A stretch of DNA of 7,965 nt. Source: Bacillota bacterium (GTDB lineage: Bacteria > Bacillota > Bacilli > Alicyclobacillales > Alicyclobacillaceae). Below are positions 1-6,652 of the stretch, piece after piece. The first letter of the stretch is position 1. Every line of letters starts with the position of its first letter. Where the stretch lies: contig JAKADF010000138.1 of the NCBI GenBank assembly GCA_021820805.1, positions 1 through 7,965 on the forward strand, given 5' to 3'. Made by a program: the position numbers and the translations under genes. Under the pieces are notes generated by a model, which saw nothing but the letters and a program-made list of their open reading frames with translations, was not told the origin of the DNA and did no database searches.

Positions 1-291
1 GTTGACAGTTCGCTCCACTAAAACCTATTGTGGTAAATCATCTTGTAGGCGAACCTTCCCATAAGTCGCGGATCGACCCCCATCTTAATCCCCTTCTCTT
101 ACCGGTTGTGAACTTTATCTCACTGTATTCATCCACCAACTCTGCTTGTTTAGGCGATTATCTTAGGGAAATACGCGTTATTTGTCACAATAAGTGTAAA
201 TGTGCGCATGCCTTAATACCTACTTGTGTATTTCCCACGTAACTAATTCGTCAAAACGGCGGAATTACAAAAGTCGGAGATAGAGAAGGAA
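1..291. other. Gene-free left flank with a repeat-like tract
   Basis: No open frame here has a ribosome binding site or a recognisable protein. The tract 55-121 shares a 12-base exact match (CTTCCCATAAGT, 55-66) and a 14-of-20 match (102-121, core AACTTTAT) with 7536-7602 at exactly the same spacing (offset 7481). That suggests, weakly, that both are worn copies of one type of multi-repeat element end. No clear promoter for the small downstream ORF was found. Confidence 0.35.
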
Positions 292-477
292 GTGGGAATT
301 CTGATCTGGGACTTGACATCCTGTTCGACTGTCAGTTCTCGGACAACAGGATTGCAAATCTACAGCCTTGACTCCATTAGTATTTCATTATTGCTAATTA
401 TTTTGGTCGTTTGCGGTGCTGGTGGTTACTCAATGTGGAAATCAATAAGAAAAGTTAGTCAAATATCAGAAATGTAA
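292..477 (+). CDS. Possible small single-pass membrane protein (hypothetical)
   Basis: This 61-residue frame begins with GTG and has one strongly hydrophobic stretch at about residues 30-48 (ISISLLLIILVVCGAGGY), followed by a basic tail (KSIRK). That is the layout of a small one-pass membrane protein with a positively charged cytoplasmic end. A purine-rich AGAAGGA lies upstream but only 1-2 bases from the GTG, too close for a good ribosome binding site; an in-frame TTG at 313 is an alternative start with longer spacing. A Rho-independent terminator sits 19 bases after the stop codon on the same strand, which is the best argument that something is transcribed here. I do not recognise a family and no function is proposed. 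It lies on the strand opposite the operon and is probably unrelated to it. Confidence 0.35.
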   Translation: MGILIWDLTSCSTVSSRTTGLQIYSLDSISISLLLIILVVCGAGGYSMWKSIRKVSQISEM

Positions 478-496
478 TGCGTATAGTTTTGCAAGG

Positions 497-526
497 GGCA
501 TACCCAAGGCAGATATGCCTTTTTTT
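497..526 (+). terminator. Rho-independent terminator, + strand
   Basis: GGCATA (497-502) pairs with TATGCC (514-519) around an 11-base loop and is followed directly by seven T residues (520-526). The T-run is only on the + strand, so it terminates rightward transcription, matching the small ORF at 292-477. The stem is short (6 bp), so efficiency is uncertain. Confidence 0.65.
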
Positions 527-1111
527 CAGCGGAAACACCTATCTCTTCTTTTCTCAAAAGCCTTTTCGGATATCGTAAAGAACTACAGTTTCTCGTGAGA
601 CCGTTAACCCCTTATTATTTAAGAACAATCTGTACTTTCGACCTGTTTATGTCGGTAACCCAATAGCGACATTACGGTGTTGCCAACGGGAACGAATTTT
701 CATGCAAGAAAAGTGGCATGTCGCTTGTTCAGTTCTTGCCCTCTTATGCGTCATAAGCATCCTACCAAATATTTAACAAGACAATATATGCTATCCACAA
801 AAACCAATGGGATTGGCAGCCGAAATAGCAGAGGTGTTAAATTATCGAAAGACCGGATTCTAAGGAACATAATACGATAGAGAGTAAATTTAGCGAAAGC
901 AAGCGAAAGTACGACTGGGACTGATCAGGCACGTTTTTGAGACTATGCCAGCTTATTCGTGATGCAAATCCTGGCGATGTGCTTGGAATGATGGCTGCGG
1001 CTTCCATTTGTTTTCAACCTGACGGTGCTTCAGGAAATGTTTAAGCAGCCAATACGGAAGATTCTTGGAAAAGGCCGCTGTCCCATAACTATATTGGGTT
1101 TATTTTATGTC
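527..1111. other. Gene-free stretch, possibly decayed coding sequence
   Basis: No intact gene is supported. One + strand frame (841-1044) reads like protein but is broken by a TGA at 922. Its distal part ends in an acidic-to-hydrophobic run containing IRDANPGDVLGMMAAAS before a TAA at 1042. A second short frame, read from 807 to a TAA at 861 (MGLAAEIAEVLNYRKTGF), abuts it in a different phase. This could be the worn end of a gene with a frameshift and a stop, or chance. Downstream of lacI on the minus strand only a 4-bp hairpin (CCCA/TGGG, about 1083-1099) without a T-run is seen, so no convincing lacI terminator is present. Confidence 0.3.
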
Positions 1112-2134
1112 TCAAGTAGAACTACGAATTACGAGCTCAGGTTTTATAATAATCTGCTGAGGCTCACTATCTTGACCCATCATGCGTTGATGCAGAAGTT
1201 CAGCCGCATTCGAACCAATAAGTCGTGGAAAAGCCCTGACGGTAGTAAGTCCTGGTGTAAAAAAGGAGGCTTCTTGAATGTCATCATAACCAACCACAGC
1301 AAAATTTTGACCTGGAACAAGACCTTGTTTCTTCAATTCTATCATTGCTCCAAATGCTACTACGTCGTTAAAACAAAAAGCGGCCGTCGGTGGATTGGGG
1401 TTGAGCAGAACCTGCCGGATCGCGTCAATTCCACCTTCACGAGTTGATGGACCAGATGTAATAAGACCTTCGTCGATTTTAAGTTCCGCTTGCTTAAGAG
1501 CATTACAATACCCTTGTTTGCGTTCCATCCAAGCAGATGCCTCAGATGGCCCACCAAGAAATGCAATTCTTTTATGGTTCTTTTGGATTAAATGTTCAAC
1601 GGCCATTTGTGTACCCAATACATGGTCTGAACCGACGTAATCGTATTTCGAATCTGACGGTTCCCGAGTTACCATTACAATTGGTATATGCCAACTCCTA
1701 AGTTGTTCGAAGGTGGCGTTTGAACTCCCCGGTACAGGGCTTAGTATAACCCCACCAACTCGGTTCTCCAACATACTAGATAGAAGTTTGTCTTGCTTAG
1801 AGTATGAATCATGGGTAGTCCCTAATATCACCGTGTACCCTTGTCCATCCAATTTATTATGAATGCCTTCAAGTAATTCAGAAAAGAAAGGATTTGCAAT
1901 TTCCGTTATTAGTATGCCTACAGTCGAAGAAGAAGATTTTGACCTTAAGTTAGCAGCGTTGCGATCATATACATAACCCAACTGACGCATTGACTCCAAA
2001 ACCTTCTCACGCGTCGCATCAGAAATACTCGTACTGCCACGAATAATTAGTGAGGCTGTCGCTCTTGAGACCCCTGCATGGTCTGCCACCTGTTGTAACG
2101 TAACACGGGATGAACTATTATGTTTCTTCATCAT
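1112..2134 (-). CDS. LacI-family transcriptional regulator
   Basis: This 340-residue protein is a full-length LacI/GalR-family repressor. An N-terminal helix-turn-helix (about residues 11-31, with TLQQVADHAGVSRATAS) is followed by a hinge (about 55-65, RNAANLRS). A periplasmic-binding-protein-like effector domain then runs from about residue 70 to 338; family landmarks include NPFFSELLEGI (81-91), the GG...R..G effector segment near 194-208, FCFND (253-257) and VGYDD (281-285). The start is ATG at 2134 with AGGAGG six bases upstream; the next codon is also ATG, nine bases from the same site. It lies downstream of the VOC gene on the same strand with its own sigma-A-like promoter, so it can be made independently of the operon. 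Known members bind CG-centred palindromes and release DNA, or bind it, with a small sugar- or acid-like ligand. The likely target is the palindrome upstream of aroQ. Inducer unknown. Confidence 0.95.
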   Translation of the reverse strand: MMKKHNSSSRVTLQQVADHAGVSRATASLIIRGSTSISDATREKVLESMRQLGYVYDRNAANLRSKSSSSTVGILITEIANPFFSELLEGIHNKLDGQGYTVILGTTHDSYSKQDKLLSSMLENRVGGVILSPVPGSSNATFEQLRSWHIPIVMVTREPSDSKYDYVGSDHVLGTQMAVEHLIQKNHKRIAFLGGPSEASAWMERKQGYCNALKQAELKIDEGLITSGPSTREGGIDAIRQVLLNPNPPTAAFCFNDVVAFGAMIELKKQGLVPGQNFAVVGYDDIQEASFFTPGLTTVRAFPRLIGSNAAELLHQRMMGQDSEPQQIIIKPELVIRSST

Positions 2135-2149
2135 CTATGTCCTCCTGAA

Positions 2150-2163
2150 CTTTAAATCTAAAG
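2150..2163. promoter_or_regulatory. Short palindrome in the lacI leader (possible autoregulatory site)
   Basis: CTTTAAATCTAAAG pairs at 6 of 7 positions. It sits between the predicted lacI transcription start (about 2188) and the AGGAGG site. Its half-sites (TTAGAT / TTTAA on the minus strand) resemble those of the operon palindrome at 7131-7148 but lack the central CGAT. Weak support; an AT-rich chance palindrome is possible. Confidence 0.2.
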
Positions 2164-2194
2164 ACAATGATGAGGCCAATTCTAAGAATATATC

Positions 2195-2223
2195 ATTATA
2201 GAGAACATAGCACCATTCATCAA
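2195..2223 (-). promoter_or_regulatory. Predicted sigma-A promoter of lacI
   Basis: On the minus strand, TTGATG (2218-2223) is followed after 17 bases by a perfect TATAAT (2195-2200). The expected start is near 2188, giving a leader of about 55 bases before the ATG at 2134. A perfect 5-1-5 palindrome ATTCTAAGAAT (2179-2189) covers the predicted start point and could bind a regulator. No terminator is visible between the VOC stop and this promoter, so read-through from the operon is also possible. Confidence 0.65.
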
Positions 2224-2257
2224 ACCTTTTACGTGAAGAACCTTTAGTGTGACGTAG

Positions 2258-2605
2258 TCATATAGACTGCTTTTGAAGCAATTCAACGGAAAGTCCGTCG
2301 GGTAAAACGAACCAGTTCCGCCCTTGAGGTAGCTCAGTTACTCCCCACTTATAAACTTTTTCTAGTGCCTTCTCCAAATTTTCGGTCATGATGCCGAGAT
2401 GAGCCAATCGTCCTTCTGGCCCTTCGAATTTCGGATCTGAAATCAGTTGTAGACCACCTAGCAGCCATACTTGCTTTGGATCATCTGCTGACCCATCAAC
2501 ACTATTTATCTGCATGCCCAGTGCCTCACAAAAGAAACGGACATACCATCGAATGTCTTTGACTCGAATTGCCGTATGTTCTACAAAGGTTCGTTTCTGG
2601 CACAC
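2258..2605 (-). CDS. VOC (glyoxalase/dioxygenase fold) family protein
   Basis: A small single-domain vicinal-oxygen-chelate protein, 115 residues from the proposed start. Two beta-alpha-beta-beta-beta modules are recognisable: module 1 begins EHTAIRV and module 2 begins LAHLGIM. Candidate metal ligands fall at the family positions: His10, Gln53 (GGLQLI), His69 and Glu108 (LSVELL). This H/Q/H/E set resembles lyase or epimerase members, but VOC substrates cannot be read from sequence. The start is uncertain. The frame is open to an ATG at 2665 that overlaps the upstream TGA (ATGA), adding 20 residues, but that ATG has AAGGA directly abutting it. The GTG at 2605 has GAGGG with a 7-base spacer and starts just before the fold, so I prefer it. 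It is the last gene of the catabolic block before lacI. Within the pathway it could act as an epimerase, isomerase or lyase; this is inference. Confidence 0.85.
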   Translation of the reverse strand: MCQKRTFVEHTAIRVKDIRWYVRFFCEALGMQINSVDGSADDPKQVWLLGGLQLISDPKFEGPEGRLAHLGIMTENLEKALEKVYKWGVTELPQGRNWFVLPDGLSVELLQKQSI

Positions 2606-2661
2606 TGTGATTCCCTCTTTTTCCTTTAATATTCCCCTATGAAATAAGTAAAACGAATCGC

Positions 2662-3603
2662 TCATTCCTTACCTGCATAATTTTGCAACCAAAGTTCAAT
2701 CCCCTTGATGCTAGCTACCAATGTCCGATTGACCGGCGTCGGAATCTTATACTTTTTACCCCAGTGGACTACCGCTCCGTTGATAAAGTCGATCTCGGTC
2801 CGCAAACCCTTCTCGATACTTTGTAAAATCGACGCCTTGAACTCCTCATGCAAGCCTTCAGCCGCTCTCGTCCACGCGTCGATTGGATTGTGAATGGACA
2901 GCTTTATGCCCATTGCCTTTGCAACCGCCATTGCCTCCGATACCGCCTCAAGAGCACAATCCCTAACCTCTGGAACTTGGTACAGCCCGCCATAAGGCAG
3001 CCTTGTAACACCACTCAATGCACCAGTCGCGACGTTAACCAACAATTTATCCCACATGAGCCCTAAAACATTCGTACTCACACTCGTTGATAGACCTGCT
3101 CGGTTGAATATTTCGGCTATCAGACGTACACGCTTAGTTATCCTTCCATCAAGTTCTCCAATGTAGGTGTTCTTTCCCTTTGCACCAGCAATCACATGGG
3201 CAGCATTAAGCATCACGCCTCCCACATACGTTCTCCCTGCCAGTACGTGATCCTCCCCGGCAACCTCGGCTATAATTTCTTCATTTCCAAGGCCATTCTG
3301 GAGAGAGAGAATCACAGTATCATCGCCAATCATTGGTTTGGCATTCTTTATGGCCTCCCTCGTATCATAGGATTTCACTAAAACGATAATGAGATCAACC
3401 GTTCCAATACCGTGGCAATCTGCTACTGCTTGAACTTGGACTGTTCTCTCTAAACCGTCTTCCCTAATTTTTAGTCCTCGGCGGTTCATCTTATTTACAT
3501 TTTCTATTGAGCGCCTTATCAAGTAAACTTCCGACCCTCCTTCTGTTAGCATCCCACCGATGACGCTTCCCAGAGAGCCGGAACCAAGAACACAAATTTT
3601 CAT
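2662..3603 (-). CDS. Ketopantoate reductase (PanE/ApbA) family oxidoreductase
   Basis: This 313-residue protein has the two-domain architecture of 2-dehydropantoate 2-reductases: an N-terminal Rossmann domain with a GSGSLG nucleotide loop (residues 7-12), and an alpha-helical C-terminal domain. Active-site residues known from the E. coli enzyme are present: Asn103 in LQNGLG, Lys186 in WDKLLVN and Glu270 in LRTEIDFING, together with VKSY (Lys77). The family reduces 2-oxo acids with NADPH; the canonical product is pantoate. No panB, panC or panD is nearby and the gene sits among acyl-CoA genes, so a different 2-oxo or 2-hydroxy acid is likelier. The frame extends to a GTG at 3612, but that codon overlaps the GAGAGAG ribosome binding sequence. 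ATG 3603 has it about 8 bases upstream and gives the usual MKI-x-V-x-G-x-G start. It begins 30 bases after the MaoC stop; its TGA overlaps a possible VOC start. Confidence 0.92.
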   Translation of the reverse strand: MKICVLGSGSLGSVIGGMLTEGGSEVYLIRRSIENVNKMNRRGLKIREDGLERTVQVQAVADCHGIGTVDLIIVLVKSYDTREAIKNAKPMIGDDTVILSLQNGLGNEEIIAEVAGEDHVLAGRTYVGGVMLNAAHVIAGAKGKNTYIGELDGRITKRVRLIAEIFNRAGLSTSVSTNVLGLMWDKLLVNVATGALSGVTRLPYGGLYQVPEVRDCALEAVSEAMAVAKAMGIKLSIHNPIDAWTRAAEGLHEEFKASILQSIEKGLRTEIDFINGAVVHWGKKYKIPTPVNRTLVASIKGIELWLQNYAGKE

Positions 3604-3633
3604 TCTAATCACTCTCTCAGATACCTTGTCTAC

Positions 3634-4062
3634 TTAAATAGGGAAGAACTTCAATATGTGTTGAGCTACAACGCACAGCTCATCACGCTGATTATAAATC
3701 TCTACGTTAGCATAAGTTTTTAGATTTTCCTCATCAATTGAACTTATTGTATATTTCGCCGTCACTGTATCTCCAAAGAAAACTGGTTTGATAAATCGAA
3801 GTCTGTCATAACCGTAGGAAACACTTGGCATTTCTGCTTTGGCTTGTTCCTGTATGAGTGTCGACGCGGTAGAAGCAAATGCAAACGTAAGAACCCCATG
3901 CACGATGCGTGTTTTGTACCGGGTTTTCTTAGTAAACTCTTCATTCATGTGCATTTGGCTAAAGTCGCCGGTGATCCCAGCAAAAAGATAAACATCTGAT
4001 TCACTGATGGTTTTTGTGAAAGAACACCTGTCTCCAATTTGCAAAGGTAATGTACTGTTCAT
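3634..4062 (-). CDS. MaoC-like hotdog-fold (R)-enoyl-CoA hydratase
   Basis: This 142-residue single-hotdog protein of the MaoC family matches the usual length of PhaJ-type (R)-specific enoyl-CoA hydratases. The hydratase signature is visible at residues 28-56: AGITGDFSQMH gives the Asp33/His38 catalytic pair at the family's five-residue spacing, followed by TRIVHG. The more common NPxH is SQMH here, a change beside the active site but not of a catalytic residue. The family adds or removes water across a 2,3-double bond of an acyl-CoA. The ATG overlaps the TGA of the CoA-transferase gene (ATGA) and has GGAGG six bases upstream, which points to translational coupling. The enzyme is cytosolic, with no signal or membrane segment. 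It presumably acts on the CoA ester made by the upstream transferase; a thioesterase-like or dehydratase-direction role cannot be excluded. Confidence 0.92.
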   Translation of the reverse strand: MNSTLPLQIGDRCSFTKTISESDVYLFAGITGDFSQMHMNEEFTKKTRYKTRIVHGVLTFAFASTASTLIQEQAKAEMPSVSYGYDRLRFIKPVFFGDTVTAKYTISSIDEENLKTYANVEIYNQRDELCVVAQHILKFFPI

Positions 4063-5687
4063 GTCGATCCTCCTTTTGAATTAGGCCATTTTGTATCCTT
4101 TCGTAAATTCTCGAACTGACTGCGGATACCCATAGGGTGAGGCAAGAATAGTCTTTCATCCATCTCTTTTAGGTCAGAAGCAATTTTCGGCCTGAACCCC
4201 ATTTGAGCAATAACATCCGTTTCAAAATTTATTACAGGCGCAATTTCGCACAATTCCAGTCCATCCAGTGTGAGACGGAAGACTGCCCGTTCTGTGACAT
4301 AAATCACTTCTTGGCCCCGTTGCAGCACATCTCTGCCGTTGAATGTTATTTCCTGCACTTGTTTCACAAATTTTTTGAATTTCCCCTCCTGCAGTACACG
4401 AATCGTCCCATCTTCAACCGTCGTCCTCAATCCACCAGCAGTTAACGTCCCATTAAAAATAATTCTCTTGGAGTTTTGGGAAATATCAATAAATCCACCT
4501 GTGCCCATTATTTTTCCATTGAATCGATGGACATTGACGTTACCCATTTGGTCGACCTCGGCAAAACTAAGAAAGCAGATGTCTAGACCTCCACCGTCAT
4601 AAAAATCAAACTGCGATGGCATATCGAGCAAGGCCTGCGTGTTTACACTCGCTCCAAAATAGATCCCTTGGGCCGAAATACCGCCAATTGGGCCCAGTTC
4701 CACAGTCAGAGTAAAGTCCTCCTCAATTCCCTCCTCCTGTGCAACAATCCCGATGCCGTCCGAGATGCCAACTCCCACATTTCCGACATTGCCGGGAGCT
4801 ACTTCAAGGAGTGCACGGCGGACAATGACTTTACGCTCAGTAAGGGGAAGTGGCGCGGTTCGTCCCGTCGGCATGACGTAATCACCAGATACAAAGCGAT
4901 TTACCGAACCAGCATAGAGCTGAGTCTGTTCTGAATTCACTACTACAGCATCGACAAGATACCCGGGAATTTTGACTGACTTGGGATGAAACGTGCGCGC
5001 TTTGACCAACCTGTGGACTTGGACAATAACAAATCCGCCATTGTTATGCACAGCTTGAGCCATGGCCAAGGTATCCAGATATGCGATCTCGTCTTCCATG
5101 CTGATATACCCTTCTGTGTCTGCAGTTGTTCCTCGGATAATTGCCACATCGGGTCGAATAACCTGATAGAACAGCCACTCTTGGCCGTTCATTTCAATCA
5201 ACTGAATGAGGTCTTCTTTAGTAACCCCATTCAGTTTCCCACCAGCCTGCCTTGGATCAACAAAGGTGCCGAGTCCCACATGGGAAAGGATACCTGGTTG
5301 TCCAGCAGCTGCCGCCCGAAGCAATTGACACATAACCCCTTGAGGAAAATTGTAGGCCTCAATCTCACCTCGCTCGGCCATTTCAGCTAAGCGAGGTGAT
5401 TGGCCCCAATGCCCACCAATAATCCTGCGGCATAATCCGTGCAAAGCCAGAGGAGACATTCCCCGATCTGCGCGATCACCCAGACCAGTAGTATGAAAGA
5501 ACGTCAGATCCCGCGGTTCCTGCGACTCTCGAAAGCGACGGGCCAGAGCCTCAATAATCAGTGTTGGTTCACCCAATCCGCCACCAGCGCCACTAAACGC
5601 AACTGTCGCACAGTTGGGAATCCATTGAACAGCTTCGTCTGCGCTGAGAATCGGGACTAGTTTGTCAATTCGTTCCGGTTTTGCCAT
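4059..5687 (-). CDS. YdiF-type acyl-CoA:acetate/3-ketoacid CoA-transferase (fused alpha-beta)
   Basis: This 542-residue protein is a family I CoA-transferase with both halves fused in one chain, as in E. coli YdiF and Clostridial propionate CoA-transferase. The N-terminal half carries the glycine-rich FSGAGGGLGEP (31-41); the C-terminal half contains TVELGPIGG (328-336), where Glu330 corresponds to the catalytic glutamate that forms the glutamyl-CoA intermediate (Glu333 in YdiF). The NVGVGISDGIG segment (303-313) precedes it. The family moves CoA between short-chain carboxylates by a ping-pong mechanism. The start is ATG 5687 with GGGAG seven bases upstream, 68 bases after the dehydrogenase gene. 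It is coupled by ATGA overlap to the MaoC gene. The acceptor acid is unknown; its position after aroQ and the YdiB-type gene suggests a cyclic or ring-derived carboxylate, an inference. The equivalent gene also lies beside dehydroquinate dehydratase in E. coli. Confidence 0.95.
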   Translation of the reverse strand: MAKPERIDKLVPILSADEAVQWIPNCATVAFSGAGGGLGEPTLIIEALARRFRESQEPRDLTFFHTTGLGDRADRGMSPLALHGLCRRIIGGHWGQSPRLAEMAERGEIEAYNFPQGVMCQLLRAAAAGQPGILSHVGLGTFVDPRQAGGKLNGVTKEDLIQLIEMNGQEWLFYQVIRPDVAIIRGTTADTEGYISMEDEIAYLDTLAMAQAVHNNGGFVIVQVHRLVKARTFHPKSVKIPGYLVDAVVVNSEQTQLYAGSVNRFVSGDYVMPTGRTAPLPLTERKVIVRRALLEVAPGNVGNVGVGISDGIGIVAQEEGIEEDFTLTVELGPIGGISAQGIYFGASVNTQALLDMPSQFDFYDGGGLDICFLSFAEVDQMGNVNVHRFNGKIMGTGGFIDISQNSKRIIFNGTLTAGGLRTTVEDGTIRVLQEGKFKKFVKQVQEITFNGRDVLQRGQEVIYVTERAVFRLTLDGLELCEIAPVINFETDVIAQMGFRPKIASDLKEMDERLFLPHPMGIRSQFENLRKDTKWPNSKGGST

Positions 5688-5755
5688 GATGCCACTCCCT
5701 ATACACTAAACTTGCGAAAAAATCATGAACTTAAAATCGAGAACATATTTCTCAC

Positions 5756-6637
5756 TCACGGAAACATTTGCGCTTTCACATATTCAACAGGCATGTCCTG
5801 GCCCGTCCATATTTTGAATGCTTCAGCACCTTGCCAAAGCATCATGGCCAACCCATTGACTATCTTGCAGCCAACTGATTCAGCTTGCTCAAGCAATTTT
5901 GTCTTTTGCGGATTGTATACCGCATCCGAGACGGTTAGCTCCGGACGCAACCACGATGTGTCAAGTATGAGGCTTTGCTCATAAAGTGGGTTCATCCCAA
6001 CGTTTGTTGCATTGGCCAGGATATCGCTATCACTGATTTCTGCTTTCAACTGTTCGCGGTCTTCAATGCGATATACGTTCGCTTTACAACCCCGGTCTTG
6101 TAAACGTTCATTGATGATTTTAGCGTTTATTACAGCCCTTGGAAAAAACTCATCATCTCGGTTAAAAATAGATACTTCTGCAACTCCATCCAGTGCCGCC
6201 TGAATTGCAATGGCAGTTGCTGCACCTCCAGCCCCCAGTAGTGTCATCTTTTTACCAACAAAATCGACACCTGCTTCCTCTAATCCACGCATATAACCAC
6301 TGCCATCTGTAAGGTGACCAATTAATTTGCCGTTTTCATTTACGATTGTATTTACTGCCTCTGCATATTGCGACGCTGGCGATAATTCGTCTAAAAATGG
6401 AATAATTTTTATTTTGTTAGGCATAGATACATTGCAACCATGCACGTCTAGGGCGCGCATACCTGCAACAGCGCCCGCAAGTTCGTCCCTCCCAACGGTG
6501 AAGGCCATGTATACATAGTTCAGACCTAGTTTCTGAAATGATAAATTATGCATTTGTGGTGACAAAGAATGGGTGGCTGGTTTAGCAAGCAATCCAATTA
6601 ATTTTGTCCTGCTGTCAATGCGTCCAAGGTCCGACAT
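5756..6637 (-). CDS. ydiB: YdiB-type quinate/shikimate dehydrogenase
   Basis: This 293-residue enzyme of the shikimate dehydrogenase family converts shikimate to 3-dehydroshikimate, or quinate to 3-dehydroquinate, with a nicotinamide cofactor. The substrate domain has HSLSP (23-27), VSMPNK with catalytic Lys75, AVNTIVN (94-100) with Asn96, and Asp111 in LTDGSG. The Rossmann loop is GAGGAA (135-140). C-terminal features include YNPQKT (241-246) and LWQGAE with Gln269. The match to E. coli YdiB is closer than to biosynthetic AroE: VSMPNK rather than VTIPHK-like, NRDDEFF after the second strand (YdiB NRRDEFF), and the LWQGAE plus EYVK ending. After the second strand the NADP-specific NRT-x-x-R/K clamp is absent, which suggests NAD or dual cofactor use. 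ATG 6637 has GGAGG seven bases upstream and follows the aroQ stop by 15 bases. Direction in vivo is likely oxidative (catabolic), given the neighbours and regulator. Confidence 0.93.
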   Translation of the reverse strand: MSDLGRIDSRTKLIGLLAKPATHSLSPQMHNLSFQKLGLNYVYMAFTVGRDELAGAVAGMRALDVHGCNVSMPNKIKIIPFLDELSPASQYAEAVNTIVNENGKLIGHLTDGSGYMRGLEEAGVDFVGKKMTLLGAGGAATAIAIQAALDGVAEVSIFNRDDEFFPRAVINAKIINERLQDRGCKANVYRIEDREQLKAEISDSDILANATNVGMNPLYEQSLILDTSWLRPELTVSDAVYNPQKTKLLEQAESVGCKIVNGLAMMLWQGAEAFKIWTGQDMPVEYVKAQMFP

Positions 6638-6652
6638 TGTGTTTCCTCCCCG

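Noticed and set aside
1..14. Shared TTGACAGTTC at the left edge and near 7860
   Set aside because: A match of this length is expected by chance in about 8 kb and it is not on the same diagonal as the other flank match.
30..242. 70-residue + strand open frame at the left edge
   Set aside because: No ribosome binding site, unusual composition, and it passes through the repeat-like tract 55-121; more likely non-coding.
1025..1447. 140-residue + strand open frame
   Set aside because: Lies mostly antisense to the lacI gene, which has clear family motifs and a strong ribosome site; the frame shows no recognisable protein.
5739..5753. GAGAA-CATAT-TTCTC palindrome between the dehydrogenase and CoA-transferase genes
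   Set aside because: Only a 5-bp stem with a weak T-stretch on the minus strand; not enough for a terminator or operator call.
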